Shown: positions 1 through 7,780, counted from the first letter of the stretch. The stretch: 38,287 nt of DNA from an uncultured Lachnospiraceae bacterium (GCA_947384285.1 CANDGI010000028.1:1-38287), one strand, 5' to 3'. The notes: a model not told the origin generated them from the letters alone. Program-made: numbers and translations.

Positions 1-1
1 A

Positions 2-70
2 GAGTTAGATAAACGGTATCAACAGAGCCTGCTTGAAGCTGCATGGCTGTATGGATGGAATTTGTTATAA
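2..70 (+). CDS. C-terminal end of a truncated hypothetical protein
   Basis: An open frame enters from the left window edge and ends at TAA 68-70, giving a 22-residue tail that ends AAWLYGWNLL. The start lies outside the window. I do not recognise the family. It is followed after 68 nt by the next gene on the same strand, so the two may belong to one transcript. Because only 22 codons are visible, it could be a chance open frame, but the lack of another gene here and the aromatic-rich tail make a real C-terminus plausible. Confidence 0.35.
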   Translation, partial: ELDKRYQQSLLEAAWLYGWNLL

Positions 71-138
71 GCGGTTCTGCTTGGTGGCAGGGCTGTGTTA
101 AAGAGAAATATATTCAGTGAAAAGGAGGTTTTGAGGAT

Positions 139-765
139 ATGGATATACAGTCACTTGAGTTATTAAGAAGTATTGCAGCACAAGGAAATACCATATTGGA
201 TAAAGGAATAAAGTGTGGAGATGAATTTGAAAAACTTTTACAGCAGGTAAATGAGGACACGGATATTGCAGAAATGAAGAAATTTCTGGACGAAAAATTT
301 AATGTTAATACGGTTGTTGTAGATTACAGTTGCGAAAAAACAGATACAGAAGCGGAAATGTATGATACTGCAATATTGGAAAAATATGATATGTACGGTG
401 GACGGAATGTGATTATCTCAAAGAAAACCTTACTAAGAATGAAAAATGATAGTGTTTTTAGGCAGAAAGTGTATAAATCAATCGAAGATATACCGTGGTC
501 AAGTAAATTGACTGGCGGAGAGGTAAAAGGCAATGGCGTATTTATCCATGAGGACGGGACAGGTGGCTTCTATTTGGAATTTGACTGGGGCGATGATGAA
601 GAAAAACCAAAGAAAAGAAAACATAAAGCGATATACTCTGATAGTCCACAAGTAAAAGAGTTAAATGCCCCGGCATTAAACGAAGTAAATAATATGGGAT
701 TACAGGCAGATATTTTAATTTCTCTAATGGGGGCGAATTTTAATTACAAAAGAGAAGAACATTGA
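139..765 (+). CDS. hypothetical protein, possibly DUF6033-like
   Basis: This is a 208-residue soluble protein with no signal peptide or membrane segment. The start ATG at 139 is preceded by a strong AAGGAGG at 122-128. The sequence has an acidic N-terminal half, a middle section around residues 92-120 with the pattern ISKKTLLRMKNDSVFRQKV, then a glycine-rich stretch (GVFIHEDGTGGFYLEFDWG) and a lysine-rich segment KPKKRKHK. The pairing of an 'ISKKTL..M..d..F...V' helix with a later 'G..I..DGT' strand resembles the DUF6033 group of Lachnospiraceae hypothetical proteins. That is recollection, not a search result, and no function is known. The A+T-rich composition matches the accessory DNA that follows. 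Confidence 0.7.
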   Translation: MDIQSLELLRSIAAQGNTILDKGIKCGDEFEKLLQQVNEDTDIAEMKKFLDEKFNVNTVVVDYSCEKTDTEAEMYDTAILEKYDMYGGRNVIISKKTLLRMKNDSVFRQKVYKSIEDIPWSSKLTGGEVKGNGVFIHEDGTGGFYLEFDWGDDEEKPKKRKHKAIYSDSPQVKELNAPALNEVNNMGLQADILISLMGANFNYKREEH

Positions 766-887
766 GAAATGAATTGCCCGGACGTATCATAAGGGGGCAA
801 AGGGTCTAAGCAGCAAAGGAGGGCTGATACCATAGCTAAGATACTAATATTAACTTTTAATGATGATGAAGAAAAGGCAATAGAAGT

Positions 888-921
888 CACCCGCCGAACC
901 TCGTTTTTTTATTCGGTGGGC
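888..921. terminator. possible hairpin terminator of the ABC/two-component operon
   Basis: CCCGCCGAA (890-898) pairs with TTCGGTGGG (912-920) with one G-T pair and a 13-nt loop that contains seven T residues. It lies about 22 nt beyond the stop of the minus-strand permease gene. The T run sits in the loop and not behind the stem, so it is not a textbook intrinsic terminator. Confidence 0.3.
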
Positions 922-941
922 AAGTACCACGATGATTTTTA

Positions 942-1580
942 TCAATATTTCTTTCTTCTTTCATAAATAAAAACTACTGCAATTACCAGCAAACTTAAAC
1001 CGAAAAGCCATATCTTTGTGGAATGATTGCCTTTTCCCATTGAGAACAAATAGAAAATACTATCCTCTGATACATTCCCCAAAGAATTTAAAAGAAAATA
1101 TCCGATTGACGCCAAGTAACCTACAATAACAGAATTGCTGAATATAGCTGCTGCAAATCCAAGACTCCCCAATGCCATTGCACTTATCACTGTCCCTGCC
1201 ACATAAGGCACAAAGGGAAATATACAGTTTTTCCATACCATAATTCCAGAGAACAGGCATACCATCAGAATTAGCAGCAGCATTGACATGATGAACCGCA
1301 GCAATAAGATTTTCCAATGAGGGATTTTCTTTGTGCAGACTACGTCCTGTATTGCCTTAGACTGTTCTAGGGCAGGCAGCGGAGCTATGAGAAATATTCC
1401 TGTTAGTATTACAGCCTGTTCCAAACATTCCGCCGAACGAACCATATCTAAATTTGCAATCCCCCTTAGTAAAGGAATTATCAGCAAATAAGCCGCCGCC
1501 AAAAATAAGTTATTTTTTACTGCCAAAAGAAAGTTTGTCCTGCATATGCCCAAAACACTTGTGATAGATATTCGCCGCAT
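942..1580 (-). CDS. ABC-2 type transporter permease, second subunit
   Basis: This 212-residue protein is almost wholly hydrophobic, with about six membrane helices and no soluble domain, as expected for a small ABC-2 type permease. The N-terminus is MRRISITSVLGICRTN, followed by the first helix. The start ATG at 1580 is preceded by AAAGGA with 7 nt spacing, yet it lies inside the previous permease gene. The two reading frames overlap by 71 nt, which indicates tight translational coupling. It is the last gene of a minus-strand module that also has a larger permease, an ATPase, a sensor kinase and a response regulator. The substrate is unknown. By analogy with bacitracin- or lantibiotic-type modules it may export or detoxify a peptide, which is inference. 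Confidence 0.75.
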   Translation of the reverse strand: MRRISITSVLGICRTNFLLAVKNNLFLAAAYLLIIPLLRGIANLDMVRSAECLEQAVILTGIFLIAPLPALEQSKAIQDVVCTKKIPHWKILLLRFIMSMLLLILMVCLFSGIMVWKNCIFPFVPYVAGTVISAMALGSLGFAAAIFSNSVIVGYLASIGYFLLNSLGNVSEDSIFYLFSMGKGNHSTKIWLFGLSLLVIAVVFIYERRKKY

Positions 1581-2904
1581 TTATTTTTCCTTTCCGCTTA
1601 AACTTAAGAACCCATATGGACAGAATGACAAATAGAATACCGATTCCCGCCATAAGCAGCCTGTTCCTACAAATCATTTGAAATCCATCTTGTATCACTT
1701 CATAGCCACGCAATGTATTGTGCCTTATCATTAAAGTTGCTGCTCCCGTGTCCCCTGACAGTCCAGTTACTCCCTTATCAACCATCCACCAAAGGAATTG
1801 AACGGCAATCGCAATCGGAGAGTCTGTGAGCAAAGTGAAAAATATTCCGATTGCGGATACCGCCATGACCTCTGGCAGAAGCCACCATAAAATGTACTTG
1901 ATATACGCAAAATAGTCTACTGAAATACCTTTCCCTGCGCCAAACGATATAAGCGGCACAAGGGATTCAAAACTTAACAGCAGAACAGGCAGGAGAACCA
2001 TAGTGATACCTGCCAAATATCTTGAAACCACCAGTCTTGCCGAAGATATTTTTTTGCTGTAAATCAATTCTGACGCATTGCCCATACGGTCTTTCATCCA
2101 TATAAGCACTACCAAAAATATAGGGTACAAGCCTAGTTCCAATCCTATATAATCACAAAATAACCGTGCAAAACCGCCTGTCACTTTATCATTGCTGAAT
2201 GTCTGGTTATATTCCTCACATGCTTCCTCATAAGTCATTTCAGACATGCCAAAATAGGTAATCATCATTTCGGGGGAATACTGTGAACCGTTTTCACCTA
2301 TAATACTTTCCATTTCCTGCATTAGCTCTTTGAAATGTCCATAAGTGACCTGTGATATAAAATGCTTATATTTATCATCTCCGCTTTCTGTGTCTGTCCT
2401 ATTTCCCATCACCGTATTCAAATTTCCATTCTCATCAGCACTCATTGCGTCAAAGGAAATGATTGTGCCTGTGACTGCTGGAAAATAATCTTCTGGCAAA
2501 TCCTTTAATTGTTCTTCCGTCAATCCCGTTATTTCACAAAGTATTTCAAGTACACGTTTTTGCTCATCATCGCTAAGTGTAATTGCTTTATAGTATCCAA
2601 GGGGATATGTAGCGTAACGATTGCTTTCATATTCTGACAGTAACGCCCTTGTAACGCCTATCATGATTGCCGCTGGGTCATCCTCTGAAACTTTACTGCC
2701 AAAGTAATCATCCTCCTCGGATGGTTTGGACAGTAATGAGCGTTCAAAACCTATATCTGCTGGGGGAATACCCTTTTCCCAATTGATTTCTGTTTTTGTC
2801 ACTCCCCGAAAATTCTGGAACCAGCTAAAAGCCAAAATAGCGATAAAGAAATAATAAATCACGCTTGCCGCAATTTTTTTACACTCTTTAAAATATAACT
2901 TCAT
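1510..2904 (-). CDS. ABC transporter permease with large extracellular domain
   Basis: This is a 464-residue membrane protein. One helix lies near the N-terminus (residues about 12-30). It is followed by about 210 hydrophilic residues that should face outside, then a block of about five helices from residue 255 to the end. This layout is typical of ABC permeases with an extracytoplasmic loop that senses or binds peptides. The start ATG at 2904 has AAGGGAGGG just upstream. It lies 15 nt after the ATPase stop and overlaps the second permease by 71 nt. Together with the ATPase it should form the transporter core. The specific substrate cannot be told from the sequence. Confidence 0.8.
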   Translation of the reverse strand: MKLYFKECKKIAASVIYYFFIAILAFSWFQNFRGVTKTEINWEKGIPPADIGFERSLLSKPSEEDDYFGSKVSEDDPAAIMIGVTRALLSEYESNRYATYPLGYYKAITLSDDEQKRVLEILCEITGLTEEQLKDLPEDYFPAVTGTIISFDAMSADENGNLNTVMGNRTDTESGDDKYKHFISQVTYGHFKELMQEMESIIGENGSQYSPEMMITYFGMSEMTYEEACEEYNQTFSNDKVTGGFARLFCDYIGLELGLYPIFLVVLIWMKDRMGNASELIYSKKISSARLVVSRYLAGITMVLLPVLLLSFESLVPLISFGAGKGISVDYFAYIKYILWWLLPEVMAVSAIGIFFTLLTDSPIAIAVQFLWWMVDKGVTGLSGDTGAATLMIRHNTLRGYEVIQDGFQMICRNRLLMAGIGILFVILSIWVLKFKRKGKINAANIYHKCFGHMQDKLSFGSKK

Positions 2905-2919
2905 CGTTCTATCCCTCCC

Positions 2920-3840
2920 TTAAGTCTGGCTTAACAGATACATATACCCATCTTCCAACGTAGGGGGTTGAAGCACATATTTTTCTTCTGGCTCCACGTC
3001 TGACAATACCCTGTACTGTGTGCCTGACTGTGAAGAAATGATATTTAAGACAGCATACTTTTCCTTGATATTTTTATCCTGCTTTTTTGCCGCTGAAATA
3101 AGATAAACTTTTCCCTCTGCCTGCCCCGCCAGTTCTTCCGTGCTGCCATTCCATATCATTTTCCCATTGTTCAATACTCCTATATTTTCACAACACGATT
3201 CAACATCCGAAGAAATATGGGTGGAAAGAATCACTATCCTGTCTTCTGCAAATTCACTTAGCAGATTTCGGAAACGGATACGTTCCTCTGGGTCAAGCCC
3301 TGCTGTCGGTTCGTCAGCAATAAGGATTTGCGGGTTATGTAACAGTGCCTGTGCAATCCCCAGCCGTCTTTTCATCCCACCCGATAAAGCCTTCACTTTC
3401 GTCCTCATATCTTCTTTTAGATTTACCTGTTCAAGTAATGCCAATATTCTTTCTCTTCGGATTTTATCTGGAATTTCCGATAGAAGCCCAAGGTAATCCA
3501 TTGTGCCATAAACACTCATACCTCTGTAAAAAGAAAAATCCTGCGGAAGATAACCTACGATTTCCCGTATTTTACCTGTTTCTTTGATTGGGATACCATT
3601 CATACTGATTTCCCCGCCTGACGCTTCTGATAGCGTCGCCAAAATTCTCATTAGGCTTGTTTTTCCTGCGCCATTCTTCCCAAGAAGCCCGTACATTCCA
3701 GAATGGATCGTAACGGATACATTTTCAAGGGCTGTCTTTTTTCCATAGTTTTTGGAAAGATTTCTTATTACAATTTCATTGTTTTTGCCGTATGGCACGT
3801 GTGCCCGGCTGGGTATAAAGGTATCCTTTCGAATTTCCAT
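2920..3840 (-). CDS. ABC transporter ATP-binding protein
   Basis: This 306-residue nucleotide-binding subunit has all canonical motifs: Walker A GKNGAGKT (residues 54-61), a Q-loop in GYLPQDF, the signature LSGGMKRR, Walker B ILIADEP followed by the D-loop AGLD, and the H-loop STH. The last 80 or so residues form the extra C-terminal domain common in drug and peptide exporters of the BcrA/DrrA type. The ATG at 3840 is 11 nt behind AAGGAGG, and that ribosome binding site lies inside an 8-bp hairpin (3853-3875), so translation may be controlled. It sits between the sensor kinase and the permeases on the same strand, so the kinase pair most likely regulates this transporter. Confidence 0.92.
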   Translation of the reverse strand: MEIRKDTFIPSRAHVPYGKNNEIVIRNLSKNYGKKTALENVSVTIHSGMYGLLGKNGAGKTSLMRILATLSEASGGEISMNGIPIKETGKIREIVGYLPQDFSFYRGMSVYGTMDYLGLLSEIPDKIRRERILALLEQVNLKEDMRTKVKALSGGMKRRLGIAQALLHNPQILIADEPTAGLDPEERIRFRNLLSEFAEDRIVILSTHISSDVESCCENIGVLNNGKMIWNGSTEELAGQAEGKVYLISAAKKQDKNIKEKYAVLNIISSQSGTQYRVLSDVEPEEKYVLQPPTLEDGYMYLLSQT

Positions 3841-3852
3841 AAATACAAAAAC

Positions 3853-3875
3853 CTCCTTACTTGTGTTGTAAGGAG
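3853..3875 (-). promoter_or_regulatory. hairpin covering the ABC ATPase ribosome binding site
   Basis: CTCCTTAC (3853-3860) and GTAAGGAG (3868-3875) are perfect complements with a 7-nt loop. On the minus-strand transcript the downstream arm is GUAAGGAG, so it contains most of the AAGGAGG (3852-3858) that serves the ATPase start at 3840. Folding would hide the Shine-Dalgarno sequence. The short U run after it also leaves open a weak terminator or attenuator between the kinase and the transporter genes. Confidence 0.5.
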
Positions 3876-3912
3876 ATTTTATAATAGAAAAGCCAATTTT
3901 CCGAAAAGGATA

Positions 3913-5091
3913 TTAAAAGATTTTCAATTTGGCGGTTACACATGCCCCCTTTTCTTTCTGATTTCCGACATACAGCAAACCGCCATGTTTTTCACAAAGT
4001 ATCTTACATACGCTCAGACCTATCCCAAAATGCTGTTTTTCCTTATCATTGCTGTAAAATACAGTAGTTGCTTTTTCCAAATCTGCCGCTGAAAAACCTT
4101 TCCCATCATCCTTTACGGTAAGAATGAGAAAATCTTTTTTGTGGGAAAGATTTATGCTTACTTGTTTTTCTGCATATCTTAATGCGTTCTGCAGGAGATT
4201 TTCTAAAATCCGAAAAAACACGCCCTGATCTATTTGAATTTTGTCCACCGTAATATCGTTTGAAATAATGATTTCTTTATCTCCCGCAAGCTGCCGCACA
4301 TTGCTTCTTAATTCACTCAATAATAGCTTCACATTTTCAGACCGTTTTTCAATTTCAATATTTTCAATTTTTTCAATATCCCGAACGCTCTCCACATATA
4401 GCTCCAATCGGTTTACTGCCCCCTGCATAGATGATACCGTATCGAAAAGCATATCTTCCGTAAGCTTATCCTGTGGAATATTTTTCTCTAAATAGTCTAA
4501 ATATCCTTTGAGGACGGTAATCGGCGTTCTTAAATCATGGGCTGCCGAAGCATTCAATAATTTCCTTTGTTCTAAGGATTCCCACAATGCTTTGTGTTTC
4601 TGCCGAAGCTCCCTGCGCATTTTTTCCATAGAACAGCATAACCGCCCTAACTCATCATCACCGTCATATTCAATGTGGAAGTCAAGATTATCCTCCTGTA
4701 TTCTTTCTACGCCATTCTGTAACTGTGTGATAGGCTCCCGAAGCTTCTTTCGGTAATATACCGCCGCAGCCGCCCCAATCCCGACAGCAATATAAAAAAC
4801 AGGCAGACCAGCCATAGCAGCGTAAGAGCCATAATAGGCGACAGTATCCCATGTGCTGAAAGGCTGCCATGTGATATTGTTGTTATCAATATCCAAAATA
4901 TAATTGCCTGTGTTCTCATCCATCTGAAAATCAGGGGAATTTATCGTCATATACCGTTTCTTTAATATTTCATGCTGCACTTGGTTTGCCGCAAAGATAG
5001 TGATAGACGATAACAGGGCAGTCACACATATCGTAATTAAAAAAGTAACTGCCATAGATGTCCTAAGCGACTTTGTTTTTATTTTGCCCAT
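3913..5091 (-). CDS. two-component sensor histidine kinase
   Basis: This is a 392-residue kinase. Two membrane helices (about residues 13-35 and 88-112) flank a short extracellular segment of about 50 residues. A HAMP-like linker and then the H-box AAHDLRTPIT follow, with the phospho-accepting His185. The ATPase domain has an N-box (ENLLQNALRYA), a G1 box (DDGKGF) and a G2 box (FGIGLSVCKI). The start overlaps the response regulator stop by 13 nt, so the two are co-translated. The small sensor loop suggests that the signal is either membrane-associated or passed on by the adjacent ABC transporter. The latter is known for Bce-type systems, although this transporter is not a Bce family member by its permease layout. 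Confidence 0.92.
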   Translation of the reverse strand: MGKIKTKSLRTSMAVTFLITICVTALLSSITIFAANQVQHEILKKRYMTINSPDFQMDENTGNYILDIDNNNITWQPFSTWDTVAYYGSYAAMAGLPVFYIAVGIGAAAAVYYRKKLREPITQLQNGVERIQEDNLDFHIEYDGDDELGRLCCSMEKMRRELRQKHKALWESLEQRKLLNASAAHDLRTPITVLKGYLDYLEKNIPQDKLTEDMLFDTVSSMQGAVNRLELYVESVRDIEKIENIEIEKRSENVKLLLSELRSNVRQLAGDKEIIISNDITVDKIQIDQGVFFRILENLLQNALRYAEKQVSINLSHKKDFLILTVKDDGKGFSAADLEKATTVFYSNDKEKQHFGIGLSVCKILCEKHGGLLYVGNQKEKGACVTAKLKIF

Positions 5092-5750
5092 TTATAACCA
5101 ACTCCCCATACTGTTTCAATATAGTTTTTATCCGTATAAACTGACAGCTTATTCCGTATCTTTCGGATATGTTCTTTTACTACAATGCTATCGCCCTCGC
5201 CATGATATCCCCAAAGTTTTTCATAGATAGTTTCCCTGTCAAAAACCATGCCTGCATTTTGGGAAAGAAAACGGATAATCTCAAATTCTTTATTTGAGAA
5301 GTCTATCTGTTCCCTGCCATAAAATACCGTTCGGCTATTGTAATCAATAATCAATTCTTCATCAAACCTTAGATTTTCTGCCGTGCCTTTTCTTTCTTCA
5401 CGCCGAAGATGTGCCGAAATTCTTGCCAATAATTCATCCATGCGAAAAGGTTTCGTAATATAATCATCCCCGCCGACAGACAGCCCCTTTATCACATCCC
5501 GTTCCGTTACCCGTGCTGTCAAAAAAATAATCGGGCAGGATATATGCCCTCGAATAAGCTGGCACAATTCCAATCCGTCCATTTCTGGCATATTGATATC
5601 CAACAATATAATATCTGGTATTACGTTTAATAGTTCTAACGCTTTTTTTGCATTTTCCGCCGTATATACGGAAAATTCTTCTCCTAAACATTTTTCCATC
5701 ATGGATAATATCATTTCTTCATCATCAATAATCAGTATCTTGTATTTCAT
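5079..5750 (-). CDS. OmpR/PhoB-family response regulator
   Basis: This 223-residue regulator has a receiver domain (acidic pocket DDEE at 9-12, phospho-acceptor Asp51 in LLDINMPEMDG, conserved T in LTAR, K in ITKPF) and a C-terminal winged helix with the usual ending IETVWGVGYKW. I chose the ATG at 5750 because AAGGAG lies 8 nt upstream. A TTG two codons earlier is less likely. It is the first gene of the minus-strand module and its kinase partner overlaps it. It probably activates transcription of the ABC genes 3840-942 and possibly its own operon. No clear operator repeat was found upstream. Confidence 0.92.
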   Translation of the reverse strand: MKYKILIIDDEEMILSMMEKCLGEEFSVYTAENAKKALELLNVIPDIILLDINMPEMDGLELCQLIRGHISCPIIFLTARVTERDVIKGLSVGGDDYITKPFRMDELLARISAHLRREERKGTAENLRFDEELIIDYNSRTVFYGREQIDFSNKEFEIIRFLSQNAGMVFDRETIYEKLWGYHGEGDSIVVKEHIRKIRNKLSVYTDKNYIETVWGVGYKWAK

Positions 5751-5805
5751 AGGCAATGCTCCTTATCAGTTAATCCCTTTATCGTAACGGATAAAAGACA
5801 GATTT

Positions 5806-5834
5806 TCGACAATTTCATGCCAAGTGATTATAAT
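5806..5834 (+). promoter_or_regulatory. sigma-A promoter of a putative small RNA
   Basis: TCGACA (5806-5811) and TATAAT (5829-5834) are separated by exactly 17 nt, with a predicted start near 5841. No gene starts downstream before the terminator at 5877-5906, so a short non-coding transcript is the simplest reading. Confidence 0.45.
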
Positions 5835-5840
5835 TATACC

Positions 5841-5906
5841 CGTTATTTCCACTGCTATCAACAGCATTGCATATGGGCGGCAGAGAGAAATCTCTGCTGC
5901 TTTTTT
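5841..5906 (+). ncRNA. candidate small RNA of about 66 nt
   Basis: A promoter-terminator pair lies alone in the gap between the divergent response regulator and tetR genes. The promoter is TCGACA-17-TATAAT. The end is a strong intrinsic terminator. The predicted transcript has no open frame with a ribosome binding site. It could be a regulatory RNA, an antisense leader of the minus-strand response regulator mRNA (whose 5' end lies on the other strand here), or a relic leader. This is inference from signals only. Confidence 0.35.
5877..5906 (+). terminator. strong intrinsic terminator
   Basis: GCGGCAGAGA (5877-5886) pairs with TCTCTGCTGC (5891-5900) over 10 bp with one G-T pair, closed by a GAAA tetraloop and followed at once by six T residues. 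It has the canonical plus-strand form. Confidence 0.75.
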
Positions 5907-5939
5907 CGGGAGAGTTTTGTGAATATAAATCGAAGCAGA

Positions 5940-5986
5940 TTGACAAAATCGTATCAATGAAATATAATTAAACCGACGGTTTAATT
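5940..5986 (+). promoter_or_regulatory. tetR promoter with overlapping palindromic operator
   Basis: A consensus sigma-A promoter is present: TTGACA (5940-5945), 17 nt, TATAAT (5963-5968). A perfect palindrome, AATTAAACCG-A-CGGTTTAATT (5966-5986), begins inside the -10 box and runs over the start site. This is the classic layout of a TetR-family autorepressor site. The tetR gene starts 20 nt downstream. Confidence 0.85.
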
Positions 5987-6005
5987 GTTGAAAGGAGATC
6001 TATAG

Positions 6006-6638
6006 ATGGCACGCAGAAAAAAAGAACCCAAAAGCGTACATAGAGAAAATATTGCCGCCGCCGCTTCGGCATTGTTTATGGAGAAAGGGATTACGGCAAC
6101 TTCCATGAATGATATAGCAAAAGCTGCTGGATATAGCAAAGCAACATTATATGTGTACTTTGAGGATAAAGAGGAAATTATCGGCTTTTTAGTGTTAGAC
6201 AGCATGAAAAGGCTTTACAGTTACATAATTTCTGCTTTGGAGCAGCAGGAGGAAACAAAAGCAAGGTATGATACGATTTGCCGAGGGTTAGTCCTGTACC
6301 AAGAAGAATTTCCTTTTTATTTCAAAATGGTATTGGATAAAATTAACATTGATTTTGAAAGCCAAAATTATTTGCCCGAAGAAAAGGAAACATATCAAGT
6401 CGGGGAGGAAATAAATAAAAAAATAAAGGATTTTTTAGTAAGCGGCATGAAAAAAGGCGATTTGCGTGATGACATAAAAATCATGCCTACTATTATGCAG
6501 TTTTGGGGGATGTTGTCAGGGCTTATCCAGTTGGCGGCAAATAAAGAGGAATACATTGAAAAAACAATACACTTATCGAAAAATCAGTTTTTAGAATATG
6601 GTTTTGATATGTTGTACCGTTCGATGGAAAAGGAGTGA
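6006..6638 (+). CDS. TetR/AcrR-family transcriptional regulator
   Basis: This is a 210-residue repressor. The N-terminal helix-turn-helix domain (residues about 13-60) has the family pattern: AAASALFMEKGITATSMNDIAKAAGYSKATLYVYFEDKEEI is the usual TetR recognition segment, cited here only by its key parts TSMNDIA and SKATLYVYF. The remainder is a helical ligand-binding domain. The ATG at 6006 follows AAAGGAG at 5991-5997. The palindrome overlapping its promoter suggests autoregulation. The next two genes overlap or abut it, so it should control an oxidoreductase cassette. The ligand is unknown, and a redox-active or aromatic compound is a guess from the neighbours. Confidence 0.93.
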   Translation: MARRKKEPKSVHRENIAAAASALFMEKGITATSMNDIAKAAGYSKATLYVYFEDKEEIIGFLVLDSMKRLYSYIISALEQQEETKARYDTICRGLVLYQEEFPFYFKMVLDKINIDFESQNYLPEEKETYQVGEEINKKIKDFLVSGMKKGDLRDDIKIMPTIMQFWGMLSGLIQLAANKEEYIEKTIHLSKNQFLEYGFDMLYRSMEKE

Positions 6639-6643
6639 GTGAA

Positions 6644-7219
6644 ATGACCACGAATAAGAAACTGGTGCTTGCAATTTTAGGCAGCCCTCATAGAAACGGA
6701 AAGACGGCGTCTATGATGGATATTGCAATCCGCAGAGCAGAGGAGAAAGGCTATATGGTGACCAAAATAAATCTGTATGAAAAAAATATCTCATTCTGCA
6801 CAGGATGCCGTAACTGTATAGACACGAAAGTCTGTACGCAAAATGATGATATACAGGAAATCGCCAGCCTTTTGCGTGAATGTCAAATAGTCTTTCTTGC
6901 GGCTCCTGTTTATTGGGCGAATGTTCCTGCCCCTGTTAAAAACTTATTTGACCGATTATTAGGAACAGCTATGGAAGAAACAAGTACTTTCCCCAAACCA
7001 CGTCTGAAAGGGAAAAAATATATGGTTTTGACTTCCTGCAATACGCCATTCCCATTTTCATGGATATTTGGACAAAGCAGAGGGGCAATACGGAATATGG
7101 ACGAATTTTTTAAGACTGCAGGCATGAAACCAATAGGCAAAGTGGTTTATGCAGGTGCATCTTCTAAAAAGGAGCTTCCAAAGCACATAGCCAGAAAGAT
7201 TGAGAGGTGCTTAAAATGA
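6644..7219 (+). CDS. NAD(P)H-dependent FMN reductase-like iron-sulfur flavoprotein
   Basis: This 191-residue flavodoxin-fold protein carries the FMN phosphate loop GSPHRNGKTASM (residues 13-24) and the isoalloxazine-side motif AAPVYWANVPAPVKNLFDR. Between them lie four cysteines at 52, 55, 58 and 64 (CX2CX2CX5C), the spacing of iron-sulfur flavoproteins that bind a [4Fe-4S] cluster. I chose ATG 6644 because AAAAGGAG (6628-6635) is 8 nt upstream. A GTG at 6635 overlaps the tetR stop but lies in the ribosome binding site. It is co-transcribed with tetR and the FMN-binding protein. It may pass electrons from NAD(P)H to the membrane FMN protein or reduce small aromatics. Confidence 0.88.
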   Translation: MTTNKKLVLAILGSPHRNGKTASMMDIAIRRAEEKGYMVTKINLYEKNISFCTGCRNCIDTKVCTQNDDIQEIASLLRECQIVFLAAPVYWANVPAPVKNLFDRLLGTAMEETSTFPKPRLKGKKYMVLTSCNTPFPFSWIFGQSRGAIRNMDEFFKTAGMKPIGKVVYAGASSKKELPKHIARKIERCLK

Positions 7220-7620
7220 GAATATCCAAAAAGAAAATAACTTCATTTATCGTTTTGCTTCTATTACTTATTGGTCTGATTTGTGGAGCGGTTTACTTAA
7301 AGAAAGCTGCTGATTATAAACGAGCCGTAGGGGAAACTGCTTTTGGGGAAATAGATATTGCTGATGTTTCCGATGGAATTTATGTCGGAGAATATGATGT
7401 GGATTTTATATATGCCAAAGTGGAAGTAACTGTAGAAGATGGGGAAATTGTAAGTATTAACATTTTGGAGCATAGGCATGAACGTGGAAAAGCCGCAGAA
7501 ACAGTTATAGAGAAAATAATTGAGGAACAGAAAATAAATGTTGATGCAGTTTCTGGCGCAACCAATTCAAGCACTGTCATAAAAAAGGCTGTTGAAAATG
7601 CGCTCAAAGGAGAACCGTAA
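7216..7620 (+). CDS. membrane-anchored FMN-binding domain protein
   Basis: This 134-residue protein has one N-terminal membrane helix (about residues 9-27) and an extracytoplasmic FMN-binding domain. The segment DAVSGATNSS contains the flavinylation motif with Thr116 as the likely site of covalent FMN attachment by an ApbE-type transferase. ApbE is not in this window. The start ATG overlaps the flavoprotein stop (ATGA), with GAGAGG upstream, so translation is coupled. A position outside the membrane next to a cytosolic Fe-S flavoprotein fits a short electron-transfer chain to an external acceptor. That role is inferred. Confidence 0.85.
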   Translation: MRISKKKITSFIVLLLLLIGLICGAVYLKKAADYKRAVGETAFGEIDIADVSDGIYVGEYDVDFIYAKVEVTVEDGEIVSINILEHRHERGKAAETVIEKIIEEQKINVDAVSGATNSSTVIKKAVENALKGEP

Positions 7621-7623
7621 GAT

Positions 7624-7710
7624 ATGAACAAAAAAACAAAATGGATACACTGTCCTGTTTGCGGAAATAAGACCCGTGACAGAATTAGAGAAGATACAGT
7701 TTTTTTGTAA
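7624..7710 (+). pseudogene. N-terminal stub of a cysteine-rich KTR-domain protein
   Basis: The frame starts at ATG 7624 and reads MNKKTKWIHCPVCGNKTRDR with a stop after 28 codons. The W-x2-CPVCGNKTR-x-KIRED pattern is the opening of the small cysteine-rich KTR proteins found in Tn916-like and other conjugative elements. The full protein of about 60 residues should go on to a second CPKC knuckle, which is missing here. The homology breaks after EDTV. It therefore marks a deletion or insertion junction in former mobile DNA. Confidence 0.7.
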
Positions 7711-7780
7711 GTGATGATTACAATATCGTCCTCCTGATATATGAGGTGATCGGATTTGACCCCGTAAAAGAACATGACAG

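Noticed and set aside
832-966. Frame starting at ATA behind AAAGGAGG, reading AKILILTFNDDEEKAIE
   Set aside because: It has no ATG, GTG or TTG start in frame, runs through the hairpin at 890-920 and overlaps the end of a well-supported minus-strand gene. It may be a relic but cannot be supported as a gene.
5766-5957. 63-codon minus-strand frame between the response regulator and tetR
   Set aside because: It covers the tetR promoter and the plus-strand terminator, has no ribosome binding site and shows no family pattern.
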